Shown: positions 21,002-34,296 of the stretch, piece by piece
Layout of the letters: every line of letters begins with the position of its first letter
Position numbering within the stretch: position 1 is the stretch's first letter
Source: Ampullaceana balthica
Lineage: Eukaryota; Mollusca; Gastropoda; Lymnaeidae
Length of the DNA stretch: 64,000 bases
Assembly: GCA_944989445.1 (NCBI GenBank)
Contig: CALYLW010000067.1
Span: 1,037,905-1,101,904 of the forward strand
Direction of reading: 5' to 3'
The notes under the pieces: generated by a model
Databases searched by the model: none
The model's input: the letters and a program-made list of their open reading frames with translations, nothing else
What the model was told of the DNA's origin: nothing
Translations under genes and position numbers: made by a program

Positions 21002-21920
21002 TGTAGAAAATGCTTAAAAAATATTGTTATGATCTTATCGTTATGTGTCGGTGACACCCAAAAATTATAACTTGATCTTGAATCTGTAGGAGTCAAAGTT
21101 CGTCAAGACAAAGAATCGAGTACCGTTACTGTCAGTTGCAACAAGATTCAATAACCAAGTGATTGCCGCGATCTATGTAGGTTGGATGTCCGTGGAAAGT
21201 GGCCAATCGAACAGAATCTTCTACAGTGCTTGTCACTCTAAAATGTCACTTTCTTTCTTTGTTCACACAAAACGTGACGAGTACTTGAGATTTCCAATCC
21301 TACTTTTACAGGCACACAAAACTCCTACCCTACTGAGATCATAGCATCTGTCATTCAATTCCTAGGCCGGATCAAATGTGATCCATTGTTCCCACGTGTT
21401 CCCTGGTTGTTCCTTGGTTTCTATTGCTAGTCGTGCCACCCTCCTCGGCTACTTCTAATCCAGGATCATCTCACCACAGGTCTGGTCATCACGGTTCTAT
21501 TGTCCTTACAACTAGACCTGACAGAGGGCGTGGTTTTGTGGGAATGAAAGCTCATTGAAAAATCTATTCCAGTACATTTTTCTCTCATTATATGTTCATG
21601 TTTATTATTATAGTACAGGGCAGTGGAAAAAAAATTACTTTTTTGGCGAACTGACGATTTGAGGGGGACGAGGCGTGGGCGGTACAAAAGTGCTTTACTT
21701 TGGATTTAGATTTAGACTAAAAAAAACTGTACCAGATAACACGTTGCCGGATTGGTGGCCAATGCTTCCCGCCATTGTTAAACATGTTATTTCTAGTTAT
21801 ATATAGAATAATAACACACCACTCATCAGCACCATGAATGTCACTTTCTACTTTCAACACAGAATAATAAAACACACCCAAATATGTTTGTTTACAAATA
21901 TAATAACGTTTATTATATAG
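21002..21920. other. Non-coding DNA, no recognised gene
   Basis: No repeat unit, element end or exon could be supported. Confidence 0.4.
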
Positions 21921-23640
21921 TATAATTATCTTTTATTCAAACAATAACATAACAATACTCCTTCCTCACCACACACTTCCCACAATATACTTCTCCTATT
22001 ATCACCTATTTTAATTTAATCAAAATACTATTATATCTAACAAATCTATCCCTACAAAACCTAAAATCCTCTAAATATAACATAAATTAAACACACTAAA
22101 ATAATACTAACAAATAACCACATAAACAACAAAACCACCACCACTAAATTCCTCCTCCACACAACCCCACACGCCCCATCAATACACAAACCAATCCCCA
22201 ACAAACCTTATTAGTTTCTCAATCCTCCCTTTCAACACCAAAAAAACCATAACTCTACACTTTCTACAAAAAAAACAACATCCAAATTCTACATATGGAA
22301 TATTTTAAAATACATTTGTCAATCACTCAACTTTCCACCTACAATCTCAAATAAATTTACTTTTTACTAAAACATCTGCCTTCATCTTTCCTACCTCCAT
22401 ATTACTCTCATACAACCTCAATCTTATCATCTCCTAGCTAAGATTGAGATTAATTATAACATACAATACCATAAAACATCCTCATTACTAATCTTATATT
22501 ATCACTTACACCACACAATTAACCTCCTCCCTAAAATTATAATTATCCTTACTTTTACCATCTATTTATATAATTAAAATTAGACATCAATCACCTTCAA
22601 AGAATACTAACCTACCTACCCTCAATACAGTATTATTTCTACTTTAATTCTCTCATCAACATCCATAACCATAAAACTTAGCCATCTTTTACTCAACTTA
22701 TCTTTTTATAATTCATTCCAATTCCAATCACTTATCCTATAACCCCCTATACCTTAAAACCAATAATTATCTCAATCATTACCTTCATATTTATACCTCT
22801 CACTATATAAATACTCCCTTAATTTAATTTATACAAAATAATCCCTCATAAATCTCCCCACCAACAAATTCATTTTAATCTACCCTTCAAGAATACACCC
22901 TTCTCCTAAATATATTTTCCCCCCTTAAACCATATATATCACATCCTCCTATTTTAACACCCTCCCCCTCCACTCCTACCTCTCAACCCTTCCTTCAATA
23001 CTTCCAATAAAAAATATTTATCGCTTCACTCATAAATGTAACTTTCTTTTACTATAAAATCCCTAACACACTAATTATATACCTCTATACCCACTAAATA
23101 CTCACCTTGTCACTTACAACCTTCCTATACGCTAATTCTGACCTATTAAATACATCCCAAACATCTCCCTCCTAAAATTTTCTTAATAATAACACTACCC
23201 CCAAATAGAACAACTCCACCTATCATCATTCCATAAATCCTACTACCCATACACCTCCTACCCCACATATCATCAAAAAACATTACCTATAATCCATTCA
23301 TTTTCTACATATATTTTTTCTCCATCCCATAAAATCAAATCAACTCACTCACCCCATTTCTCAACTCTAGCTTTCTACATTCACGATTAAATTTTCCAAT
23401 AGTACTTCTGACCTGCATTACCCTCCCTATTCCCCATTTACTTTAAAATTAAACTAATGTGTAATTTGTGTTATATATAGATATATATTTTAAGACTAGT
23501 CCTGTACTCATATTACTAAATATTACGATGATGAGATGTTAACCATATATATAACTATAATCTCCACATAACACATACTATCCCTCCACACCAATCAACA
23601 ACCATTAATTTATACACTCTTTCTCCACCTCAATCTAATA
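21921..23640. other. Block almost free of G on the plus strand
   Basis: The 252 bases 21921-22172 contain no G at all, and most of the following 1.4 kb has only isolated G-containing islands (for example GCTAAGATTGAGATTAATT near 22440). No tandem unit and no ORF. The skew is far beyond ordinary strand asymmetry; biological or technical origin is unresolved. Confidence 0.85.
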
Positions 23641-26049
23641 ACTACAACTCGCTGTGTGAAATCATCATTCCCCATCTTTTCTTTATCACTTGTATAGTCT
23701 ATTCTCTATTTGTTATCTTAAACAGCCTTGGTAGGTTCTCATAAGGAACAATTATAATGAGACTTTGTGTCTCGTTTTATTCTCTTTTCTTCGCTTATTA
23801 CTTCAAATTTGAGTTTAGAGTGTTGAGTTTTGTCTATTATTTTATACTCTGGTGTGTACTCGTTGTCAACTCTTAATTCATGATATTAATAGTAGTATAT
23901 ATGTATAGTAATCTTATATAACAAAGTCAAATTAGTACTGAGAGCTCTCCACAAATTTTGCTTCTAAAAGTATAGTGTATTTTTAAATTTGATAAAATAT
24001 GTTAATATAGTATATTTTTGAAGGATTCTTGTTATAGTATTGTGTATATTTTATTAATGTGATACCTTTCTTTACTGTCTTTAGAGGTGAGGTTTTTAAT
24101 TCATCATTAGTGATCCGCTTAACAAATCCCTAAAAAACCCCTCCATACCATCCCCCCCAACATACCCCCTCCCCCCTCACCCCCACATAGAATTACGTCA
24201 CACTCCAGGATAGATTTGATTTAAACAACACTCTACCACGCAAATGTCACCCGCCCCAATATGTTATTAGGTTTCTAGTCATGTATTTTAGCTGTATAAA
24301 CAGTTCCTAATTTATGGTTTTTTTAGCTCTCGTTTAATTTACCCCCCCTCCGTGTTTGTTAAGATATGGGCTATGTTTTATCGTGATGGTGTTGGGCGCT
24401 CGGTGAGAATTGGCTGAATCTGTCGGTCCATCCTTTTAAGGCGGTCGTCACTCTCCGTTAAGGTCTCCTTAGACTCAAATTAGGATGGATGTTGGTGGGT
24501 TTGCATAGGTAGAAATGTATGTTTTTCCCCATCAGGATTAGAGCGAGTTATTTGTGTCTCACATAAGCTTCTCTGAATATATCACTAATTGTTATCTTTT
24601 TCTTACTCCTATATTCGTCGTTTTGCTCTGTATGTTTTGCTGTATCAGAGAATATCCTACCCATTATTTAACCTAGTTTTTTGAATACTGTGTTACTTAT
24701 TATTTGTGTACTTATGTGGAATATTTTTTGTCTCCTTTATTTTTATGTTTGTCAGCAGGATTTAATAAACCTGAAATTTTTAGCTATTTGATTTTGTCAT
24801 GTAGATAGTCCTATATAATATATCATAGATTATTCTTTTTGTATCTGTTTTTTTATTTTTTTTTTTTAGTATGTTGTATATTATTGTTTAAGTATTTATA
24901 GATATTCCTTTTATTGAATATTTTTTTATTTAGTTGAATTTTTTATTTATTTCTTGCTTTTTATTTATTATTTTTTTTTATAACCTCGTACTCTCTATTT
25001 TAGGTTTTACTTCAAAATTTTGAATTTGTGTTACGCTGTCTCACGATTTGTTATATTAAGATTATCGTCTAATTTTTAGAGTATATATGCATCTCCATTC
25101 GCTTTCACTCTCTCTCTCTATATTTTCATTAGTTTTATAAAGTGATCTGTGTGTGCCGCATTTTTCTAGTGGTAAGTGTGGAGCACAGTAATCTAATTGA
25201 TTTAGCTTATATGAGGAGACTGTAGTGGTTAAGTTAGAATATATGTGAGTGTTGACCAGCGCGCCACCCACCTACACACGCCTCTAACTGGTGTTTCTCG
25301 GTGGCAGAGTTGGGATATGGGGTTGGGTTGGTGGGGGGTTGTGTCAGTACTATGACTCTCGCTCAGAGAGACGTTCCTGCTCGCACTCGGGTGTGTGTCA
25401 TGTAACGCGCTCGATGTGTGTGTCTCCATAACAACTGATGGGAGGATTGGAGTGTAGGGGACACACACGACTCTGGACGGCGGATGAGGACAATCTCTCT
25501 CTCGCTTCGCAGGTGTGAATTAGAGATGTACAGAGCGCTCTAAGTTCGTTTGGAACTCGCTGTGAGGAGGGAGGTTGAGAGTTGGGTGAGTAGTTGTGTT
25601 TTCTCTCGGTGCTCCTCGTGCGGGGGGTTTGGATGAGATGCGTGGGGGTGGTGTTGTGTGTGTAGTGGTATTGTGGAGGTGAAGATATAGATATAGAGAG
25701 TACTTGTACTTATTGTACGTACAGGCGATCTTATAAGAAGTTCTGCCGGCATCTGCTGTAGGATCGTGTGTGTGTGTACTCCGCTCTTCGCTCGCTGTGG
25801 GGGTGTGTAAGATATATAGCATCACCGACGCCCAACCCCCCCCGCGAGAGTCGCCGACGACCGTTGTGAAGTGTGACGAGCGCTCTCAGAGGGGGGTGGA
25901 GTATGATATTGGGACACTGACTCGCTCGCGAGTGATGAGGTGTGGTGTCTTGTTGGGGGTGTTTGGGGGTGGGGTGGTTGGGGGAGCGTCGTCTAGTGGG
26001 TGTGCTCGCTCGCGACGAGGTGGTGTAAGTGAGTGGAGTGGAGAGAAGA
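23641..26049. other. T-rich then G/T-rich non-coding DNA
   Basis: About 23.7-25.0 kb is T-rich with several T runs. About 25.2-26.0 kb is rich in G and T with GTGTGTG words. No gene recognised. Together with its neighbours it forms a series of blocks with different base skews. Confidence 0.5.
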
Positions 26050-29000
26050 GAGAGAGACGAGCGACGCTGGGGGGGGGCCCCGCAGGGAGGGACCGCACCC
26101 GCCACCCCGGCGCCCGCCGCGCCCGCAGAACCCAGACACGCAGACACCCCAGACGGGCCTGCCGCACCGGCAGGATGGGCGCAGCTCTACCCCGCGCAGG
26201 ACCCGCAGACCCCCCGCAGGACCGCACCGCAGGACCGCAGACCCCGCAGACTGCACGCAGAAGAGGCGTCTCCGCCACAGACGCTGGTGGAGAGAGGAGA
26301 GGGAGGAGGGGGGCCCCCCCGCAGCCAGACCCGCGCCCGCAGCCCCGAGAACGACCCGCCGGGACCGCGCCAGACCGCCAGCCGCAGACGGGCCTGGCCG
26401 CACACACAGACAGCAGAAGGGAGTAGGAGAGGGAGGAGGAAGAGAGAAGAGAAGAGAGGTAGATGATGAGGAGGAGAGCGAGAGAGGAGGAGAGGGGGGG
26501 CGCAGAGCACCAGCAGACCGGCCCCGCAGACCGAGGTAGGCGGGGCGGGGGGAGATGGAGGAGGAGAGGAGAGATGGGAAGGAGAGCGAGAGAGGAGATG
26601 AGAGAGAGAGAGGGAGAGATGAGAGGGGGGGGCCCCCGCAGACACCAGAACACGCAGGCCGCCACCCGCAGGACGCAGAACAATGGGGGAGCACGTCCGC
26701 CGCCCCCGCAGCAGACCACCCCAGACCCCGCAGACCCGCGCCAGGGACCCCCCGCGCTGGGACAGGTGGGGCCGCGCCGCAGGGGGCCGCCGCAGAAAGC
26801 AGGAGCCGGCCGCAGCAGACGGGCGTGGGCCGCCCGCCTAGCGGCCGCAGACCCCGCCGCCGCACCTGCAGGACACAAGGGCCGCCCGCAGACACGGGGG
26901 GGGGGGGCCGCAGGCCGCGGGGCCGCAGACCCAGCGCAGCACAATGGGGGGGTGTGAGGGGCGCAGACACCCGCAGACGCAGAGGGGGGGGGAGGCCGCC
27001 AGACCCGGCGCAGGACCCCGCAGCCAGACGAGCCGCAGGACCAGGACGGGGGGAGGGCCGCAGGACACCCGCAGACCAAAGGCGCAGCGCACAGGACCTC
27101 CCGCCGCACAGACCACACAGACGAGAAGGGGGCGGGAGAAGAGAACGAAGATTGGGGGGGGGGGGGCCCGCGCAGACCGCTCCCGAGAGGCCGCCGCAGG
27201 ACCCCGCGCCGCACGCAGGGCAGAACACAGAACCGCAGCAGAGTGGCCGCGCCTAGACCCGGGCCGCAGGCAAGGACCCAATGGCCGCCCCGCACCGCAG
27301 AGCCCCCCGCACAGACAAGCAGTCCGCACCAGACGCAGGAACAGGGCCCGCACCCCGCACGCAGGACCGCAGAAACCGCGCCAGCAGACGCGCAGAGACC
27401 AAGACCCCCAGACCCGCCACCCGGCAGACAACATCCCGCACAGAGAGGGCCGCAGACACAATTGCGCCAGCAGACCACCGCACGGCCCGCAGGGACAGAC
27501 CCGCCACAGACATAGGGGAGCCCGAGGAGGGCGGCGCGCAGGACCGGCAGAACGCAGAACAGGGGACAGACCTCCGCCAGACCCCCAGACGCGGGGCCGC
27601 CGCAGGGCCGCGCAGAACCCGCAAGGACGCCAGACAGCCCCCCGCGCAGGGCCGCCGCGCGCAACCGCCCGCCGCACAGACTCCGCAGACAAGACACCGC
27701 AGAAGTGCCCCGCAGAACCTCGGCCGCAGGCGCGCGCCACCGCACGCAGGGGAAGAGACACAATGTCCGCATGGACCAGACCCCCCGCCACCGCAGACAG
27801 AGAGCCAGACACCCGCAGCCCCCACGCAAAGTGGCCGGGGCCGCAGACACAAGGGGCGGGGGGAGAGAGGAGAGAGGGCAGGCTGGGCCGCTCCGCACAG
27901 ACACCAGACACCACCGCAGACCGGGGGGCCGCGCCCGCCAAGCCCCCGAGCAGACCTGCAGACGCAGGGCCGCGCACGCCCCGCAGGACCAGGGGCCCCG
28001 CCCCGGGGGCCGCAGACCAGACCCGCAAGACAGCCAGAGACCCGGGGGCGCCCCGCAGACACCCCCGCCCCCCCCCCCCCCGCCGCAGGACCCCGCGGCC
28101 GCAGGACCCCGCACGCGACCCGCCAAAGGCCGCCCAGACCAGAAGAACCAGACCCGCAGAACCCAAGCCCCGCCGCACCCCACAGGGGAACCGCGGCCGT
28201 GACAGGGAACCCACGCCCAGAAGGACAGGGGGCCGCATCGCGACAGGACCCGCACCGCCGCCAGACCGCAGACCACCGCAGACAACGACCGCAGACCTAG
28301 GGGGCCGCGCAGACAGAAGTGGCCGGCAAGAAGACACAACGCACCGCACAGAAAGACCGCGACACCCGAGCCCGCACCGCAGACAGGGGAGACGCCGCAG
28401 AAGCAGGAGCACAGACCGAGAACAGAGGGGCCCGCCCCGCAGACGCACGGGCCCCCGCAGACACGCAGACCGCCCGCCAGACCCGCACCCGCGGACAGAA
28501 CAGACACCAACGCAGCAGAGACCACGCTCAGACACGACGCAGCCGCAGGGGGGGGGCCGCAGCAGCAGACCAATGATCGCAGACGGCCGCAGAGGTGGGA
28601 GGGGGGGGCCGCGCACAGGGGTGGGGGGCCGCAGCACAAGTTATTTATCCAGTATGAGGCAACGAAGTAGGGCCAGGTTTTTGCACTTCGGATCGCAGAA
28701 GGCCGCCCCCGCAAGGAAGACCGCGCAGGGGCCCCGCAGAGCCGCCGGGGCGACCCGCAGGACCGCAGCGCCAGACGCCCAGACCCGGCAGGACCGCAGC
28801 GCACCGAGACAGGACAGGACGCAGACAGACCCGGCCCCGCAGACAGGAGACGACCAGCCAGACCAGGCAGACAGAACAGACGCCGCCCAGGCGGACCAGG
28901 ACCCCGCAGACCAGCCAGGGCCCGCAGACAGTCAGGAGGGCCGCCGGGGGGCCCGCAGAGACCGCCAGCGCCGACGGGATGGCGCAGCCGCAGGACCCCA

Positions 29001-29400
29001 GAACCGCAGCCAGACAGACGGGGCCGCCGCCCCGCAGAGGACAGACCCGCAGACCACGCAGGACCATAGACGCACCGCAGACAGGAACAACCGCCACGCA
29101 GGACCAGGCGCAGACAGCCGCACCGCAGCAAGGACAGACAGTTACCGCACTCAGACGCCTGACACAACCGCAGCGCGGGCCGCCCCGCAGGGCACGCATA
29201 CCAGACCAGGCCCAGAGAGGCGCAGGACGCAGACAGCCGCCCGCAGCCGGGGGGGGGGCCCCGCCGCAGCAGGGACAAGGACAGCAAGAGACGCCAGAAC
29301 AACCCCGACCCGCAGACACAGGGGGCCGCAGCGCTGACCCACACCGCCAGGGAACAGGACACACCCGCAGACAGACCCGCAGAGCCCCGCAGACCAAATG
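26050..29400. other. GC-rich block almost free of T on the plus strand
   Basis: Many 60-base stretches have zero or one T (for example 27001-27060 and 28021-28080). Words such as CCGCAGAC and GCAGGACC recur without a fixed period, mixed with G and C runs and a GA-rich part (26400-26640). Because T is missing, stop codons are rare in several frames, giving open frames up to about 1150 codons on the minus strand. Their translations are low-complexity and I do not consider them genes. Confidence 0.85.
28637..28690 (+). repeat. T-containing island repeated at 29399-29455
   Basis: Inside the T-poor block, an island with TATGAGGCAACGAAGT and GGCCAGGTTTTTGCA matches the sequence where normal composition resumes (29399-29455: CATGAGGGGCAAACGAAGT, GGCCAGGTTGTTGCA). 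They are about 760 bases apart in the same orientation. Confidence 0.7.
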
Positions 29401-29455
29401 TTAATTGTCAGTCATGAGGGGCAAACGAAGTGTGGCCAGGTTGTTGCAATTCCGT

Positions 29456-31320
29456 ATTTCGTTATGCGGGGCACGTGAGGGAAACAAACCTGTGAGAAGA
29501 AAAAAAAAAGAAAAAAAAAAATATGTTCTTTATGGAAGACACAACTATGAGGAGAGAAGCTATTTTATCAATGTGCACTCTTTAGGTCATTTGATGGCAG
29601 ACAGAGTAGCAGTAGAACCGTGGCAGAGTATTTTTTTCAGCAGACAGAGCTCCAGAGAGTATTTAGAGAGTATCAGTACACAGAGTACAGAGTTTTAATA
29701 GTATTGAAATCGATTTATTTTTGTTCATACATGTTCGTTGATTACCTTTGCCTTGGCTATTTTGAAGTTTAGTTAGTTCTTTGTTTTTGAATCTAGGTAT
29801 TATCTAATTTCCTACCAATAAAATCCCGATTACAGGCTTCCAACTATTCCGATTTTATTGGAAATATACATATTTTTTTACCCTGATTCTCAAATTCCGA
29901 CAAGACCTTTGAAATTGCGCGATATTTTTCGAGACCGTCCGGTTAAAACCTTTTCACGATATGAAAATACGGAGAGGAGGAGACGGGAGAACAGCGAAAG
30001 TGGCGAAATAAATAGCGAGGGAAAATAAATAAATAACATACAATAATAATACTGATCATTAAAAAATAAACCTAAATGTGTAATAATCAATAGACATAAT
30101 TTGCCATTAAAACTCTGTCACGTCTTGTTAGTTAAAGTGTTTGTATCATTAGTACTTCCTGGCTGTCCCGTGGTTTTTCGTGACGCTACTAATTTTGAAA
30201 GAAAGCAGCCCATTAGGGAAAAGAAAACCAGATAGGCGCCGAACGCCGCACAAAAACGCGCCGCCGCCCCCAAGCGCTCAGCCGCAACCTAATTACTGCA
30301 CCAATGCTCACCAAAAAAGATGGAGTGGTGAAATTTATTTAAAGTATGCGCTGTAATGTTATGCGCTGTTTATTTTTAAAAAAAATATATTATTGTTTAA
30401 AAAATATTATTTCTGAACCGTCCAATTGTGTTTTTTGTAGCTCAATATATTTTATATTTTTGGGAAAAAGGAAGGAAACAAGGAAAAAGGGCGGAAAAAA
30501 ACAAAAAAAAAAAAAAAAAAGGAAAAAAAAAAAAAAAAAAAAAAAAGACGAAAAAAAAAGGAAAAAAAAATAAAACAAAAAGGAAACAATTAAAAAAAAG
30601 GAAAAAAAACAAAAAGGAAAAAGGAAAAACAAAAAAAAAGGACAAAAAAAAAAAGGAGGAAACAAACAATTTGTATAAAAAAAGAGGATTATTTGGGATT
30701 TTTGATGGATGGATGGTTTTTTTTGGTTTTAATTTTTTTTTAATTAGTATAAAATAAAAAAAAAAAAAAAAAAAAAAAAATAAAAAAAAAAACAAAGGGC
30801 AAAGTCTGCGCCGTCGTAGGTGTCCGTCCCCGTTACGCGCCGTAGGGCCCGTTCGACCGTTAGGAGTAGGTTTTGTTTGCTACAACCCCCTATTATAAAA
30901 TACTTTGTGTCAATTTCAGAAAGTTTAATATTTCGTATTTATCAAACAAGGACAAGTTAGTTGGGCTTTTGATAAATAGATTTCAGCTGAAAACTTCCGT
31001 GATTTTTGACGGGTGATACGCTAGTAATAATAATAAACGCTAATATGATGTATTTTCATAATGCCACTTCCTTGGTTTTTACCTGCACTTCCGTTACCGA
31101 AGCGAACCTCGATCTCTAAGTCTCTCTTCGTTTGCCGTGCGATCGTAAATTATTCCTTTCACCAGACTAATAAAAACAATTCAGCTGTAATGTGACCTTT
31201 TATTTAATTATGTGATACATTTTTAATGGAACCTGATGAAAAAACGTTTCCAGTGACTGTGCTTGAGAGTGATAACACTAGTACTGAGACTAGTCTAACT
31301 GAACAAGTATTAAAAAAACA
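29456..31320. other. Non-coding DNA with a small hairpin and poly-purine tract
   Basis: No gene seen. An 11-bp perfect stem, CCAATAAAATC / GATTTTATTGG, lies at 29815-29825 and 29851-29861. The poly-purine tract is listed separately. The rest has no supported feature. Confidence 0.45.
30456..30800. repeat. Poly-A/purine tract about 345 bp
   Basis: Runs of A broken by GG and single C or T (AAAAAGGAAAAAAAAA and similar), ending in a nearly pure A stretch at about 30757-30792. Lysine-rich and phenylalanine-rich open frames here are composition by-products. Confidence 0.9.
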
Positions 31321-31752
31321 ACCCGTAAAAACAGTTTTTGACTATAAATCCCTTATATATGAGACATAACTAAAAGTGTTGATTATATCAATATAATACG
31401 CACCGCGCGACAAACATTAACAGACTGAACGTAACTGAACTCACCTTGCTATAATACACGGGGATGTGGTAATCGATGGCTGCAGTGAACTCTAGTGACA
31501 CGTGGAGGTAAACTATAGCAGACGGCTACATATGCTATATTCTTTATAGAGATAAACTAAAACTTAATTTAATTACGGTAAATTCGATCGATCTGAAATT
31601 TTGACATTGGTAGGTGACACAAGTTTATGTGCAAAATTTCAACTCGATAGGATCATGGGGAAGTGGGTCATGTTTGACTTTTGTTTTTCCGCCGACCGAC
31701 CAAGAGATCACGACAGACAAGACAGTGAAGTTAATATAAGGGATTTTTAAAA
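31321..31752 (+). mobile_element. MITE of the AAATCCCTTATA family, copy 4
   Basis: It starts ACCCGTAAAAACAG then GACTATAAATCCCTTATATA and ends GAAGTTAATATAAGGGATTT. It contains the CGATCGATCTGAAATTTTG block and TTTTGTTTTTCCGCC. Confidence 0.85.
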
Positions 31753-33363
31753 AATCGTCATCCATCGTTTTCCGAAACAGTATCAGTACTCGGAAAAACA
31801 CGCTTTTATTTGGCTATCCCCTTGTGACGAAACATTAGCAATCTGTCCCAGAACCAATTATCTATTAAAAGTTTTGGATTAAATTATAAAATAAAAGCGT
31901 GTAATAAACATATTTTAACGCAAAAATGACAACTGGTGCTAAAGTAGAAAACTATGAAAAGTAAAATTACCAATGACTTTGTTGTAGGAATCGGCAATTC
32001 AGTTTCAGTTATGAGATAGAAAGTTGTATTTACTAACTTTCTTACTGGAAGAAATAAATATATTGCGAATACCCATCTTTTTATGCCAGATTCAATGAAA
32101 TTACAAAAAAACTTACAATGAAACAAGGACAAGCATTACAGGATATACTGATGCTCTTTCTAACTAAAAGTTGATTGTAATTTGTAAGTAAAATAAACTG
32201 CAAGGCTAAATTCTGTTGACAAAAGAATTGTTTGACAAGTGCAAAAAGGCTACTAGGGAGATGCTGGAAAACTGAGCTCAATGCAGCCTCTCTTCATAAG
32301 TACAACAAAAAAAAAGAATATTCTGTTGTGTATATATCTGTATGTCATTTAAACATTTACAGTAATGTTTTTATATATTCTGTGGTGTTCTGTAGACTCT
32401 TAAAAGATAATGGAGGTAACTTTACTACTTTATATTTATTTAATATGTGTTCTTAAACAAGCTTCCCGAGGTGCCTCGATCTCGCGGTTGGCAGGTCTGA
32501 GATTAGTGTCACTCGTGACCTACATTACCCCTTGACTGAAATACATCCTCAATCTTACTTCAAAATTCAAACTTTTTTTTAGGTGTCTGATGGAGATGCA
32601 GCTTTGGATACTTGCCCGACCCATTTCTATGCATATCTTCATGATAAGTAGGTCACCCGTGACCTCCATTGACCCACAGTGTACTGATGTGTTTACTCTG
32701 GAACTCAAAGTGGTGCGGAAATATTTGTTTGCTAAAGCATTTCTTTACGCATGCGCCTGACTTCATCAACCAATCAACGACGACAGCAAATTATTTGCTT
32801 AAGAAAAGTTACCATGAGTTTAACGGTTAGTGTTTGCTGGAGGCCCAACACTCGAACAGTTGTAACAAGAAACATTTGATGGAGAACCAACACAAGTCCA
32901 GTTATAACAACAAGGTGTCCATGCTACAAGGCATTCTTCTGTCTTCGAGACATGGAAGTGCTTGCTGTGAGTTAGCAGAGTCCGGACCTATCTGAAAGTG
33001 TTATACGGTTATATGTAAACATAAATTGTGTTTTTATATAATAATATGCAGGTACTGTTGACACTATGATTATGAATTTTATATACATTTCTTAATAAAG
33101 ACTTCTGAGTCTTTAAAAAGGGCAAAACATTTTCAAGTGAGACAAATTCATCCGTGAAAGACTTTTTATTTAGATTGAAAGTCCTCAAACCAATTAAGTG
33201 AAATATTACAAGCCAATATCGCAGCGTTCATCCGGAGTTGATCACAGGATTAGTTTGACAGGTCAGAACGAGAAGCCTCTTAAAAGTTCCAATCCTGTTG
33301 AGGTGTAAGCCCCACCACCCACAAGGTTCATTCGCATCACCATCATAAGAAGATGACTCCCCC
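31753..33363. other. Non-coding DNA, no recognised gene
   Basis: An imperfect direct repeat with the word GTGACCTMCATT appears at about 32508-32527 and 32656-32675. No supported exon or element end. Confidence 0.4.
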
Positions 33364-33364
33364 C

Positions 33365-33385
33365 CCCTTTCCGCCCGAAAGGGGA
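33365..33385. repeat. Short GC hairpin
   Basis: CCCCTTTC, a five-base loop CGCCC, then GAAAGGGG. It is a perfect 8-bp stem within a C-rich run. Confidence 0.7.
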
Positions 33386-33541
33386 CTAAAAGATGAGATT
33401 CATGTCAGATGGTCTCGCCAGCAAGAATGTCATTTCATCCAATGGCTGCTGGGTAAAAAAATCTCAGTAGTTGACTAACTGGTTGCCCAGGACTGGCAAG
33501 GTCTCCGAATAATTTCCCAGCGCCTTTCAGATATTAAACTA

Positions 33542-33642
33542 CGAGGAGGTGAGGGGTGGAAGACGGGGGTGGGGGTGAGTGTGGTGGCGTGCGAGGAGGT
33601 CAGGGGTGGAAGACGGGGGTTTGGGTGAGTGTGGTCGCGTGG
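33542..33642. repeat. 50-bp tandem duplication
   Basis: Two adjacent copies share GAGGAGGTSAGGGGTGGAAG and ACGGGGGTKKGGGTGAGTGT at a 50-bp offset. Confidence 0.85.
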
Positions 33643-34296
33643 CTAGAAGGTTATCTGTTGAGAATTCTTTTACTATGTTTAAACACGTTGACATGAAATG
33701 TTTTAGTGTGTCAAGCCTGCAGGACTTTCAATAGTCAGTCTGGATTTGTGCGTCTAGGACTTTCTCATGTCAGTCTAGATCTGTGTGTCTGAGAGTGTGT
33801 GTGTTGTGCCAGTCTTGGTCTGTGTGTCTGAGAGTTTTGTTTAAAGACTCTCTAAATCTGTTGATTCCTCATTTCCTTTCAATTAGCACAGTGGCAAGTC
33901 AAACAAGTTCTATTGTGATAAAACAAACTGAACTACGGTTGGTGTTATGATCCATACAGAACTTCCTGGTCACTTTCAATACAATGTCGGTGGGTATAAC
34001 AAACACCATCTTGGGACTGGCCAGAGACTTAGTTTGATGACAACCGACTGAAGAGACTGTCAGGTAAACAAGCCAACAATAACAAATTTAATCACAGTAA
34101 TCTATACAGAATAAAAAGCCGTGGAATGTTCAAGTTTAGATTATTGTAACATTCCCTAAGCGGCTGGACGCTCAGCTATTTCAGTCTGAGATATGTTTTT
34201 ATTGTGGATCGGTTTGATAAAACTAATTAATTCTTACAGAATCAACATCGAAATGAGCAGTTTGAGTGAGAGGCCAGATATGATGGAAATGAGACA

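Noticed and set aside
25886..29362. Open frames of about 1158, 797, 599 and 411 codons on both strands
   Set aside because: They overlap in several frames, exist because T (hence stop codons) is almost missing, and encode only low-complexity Pro/Arg/Gln or Cys/Leu/Gly-rich sequence.
30346..30795. Lysine-rich and phenylalanine-rich ORFs
   Set aside because: Direct translation of a poly-purine tract.
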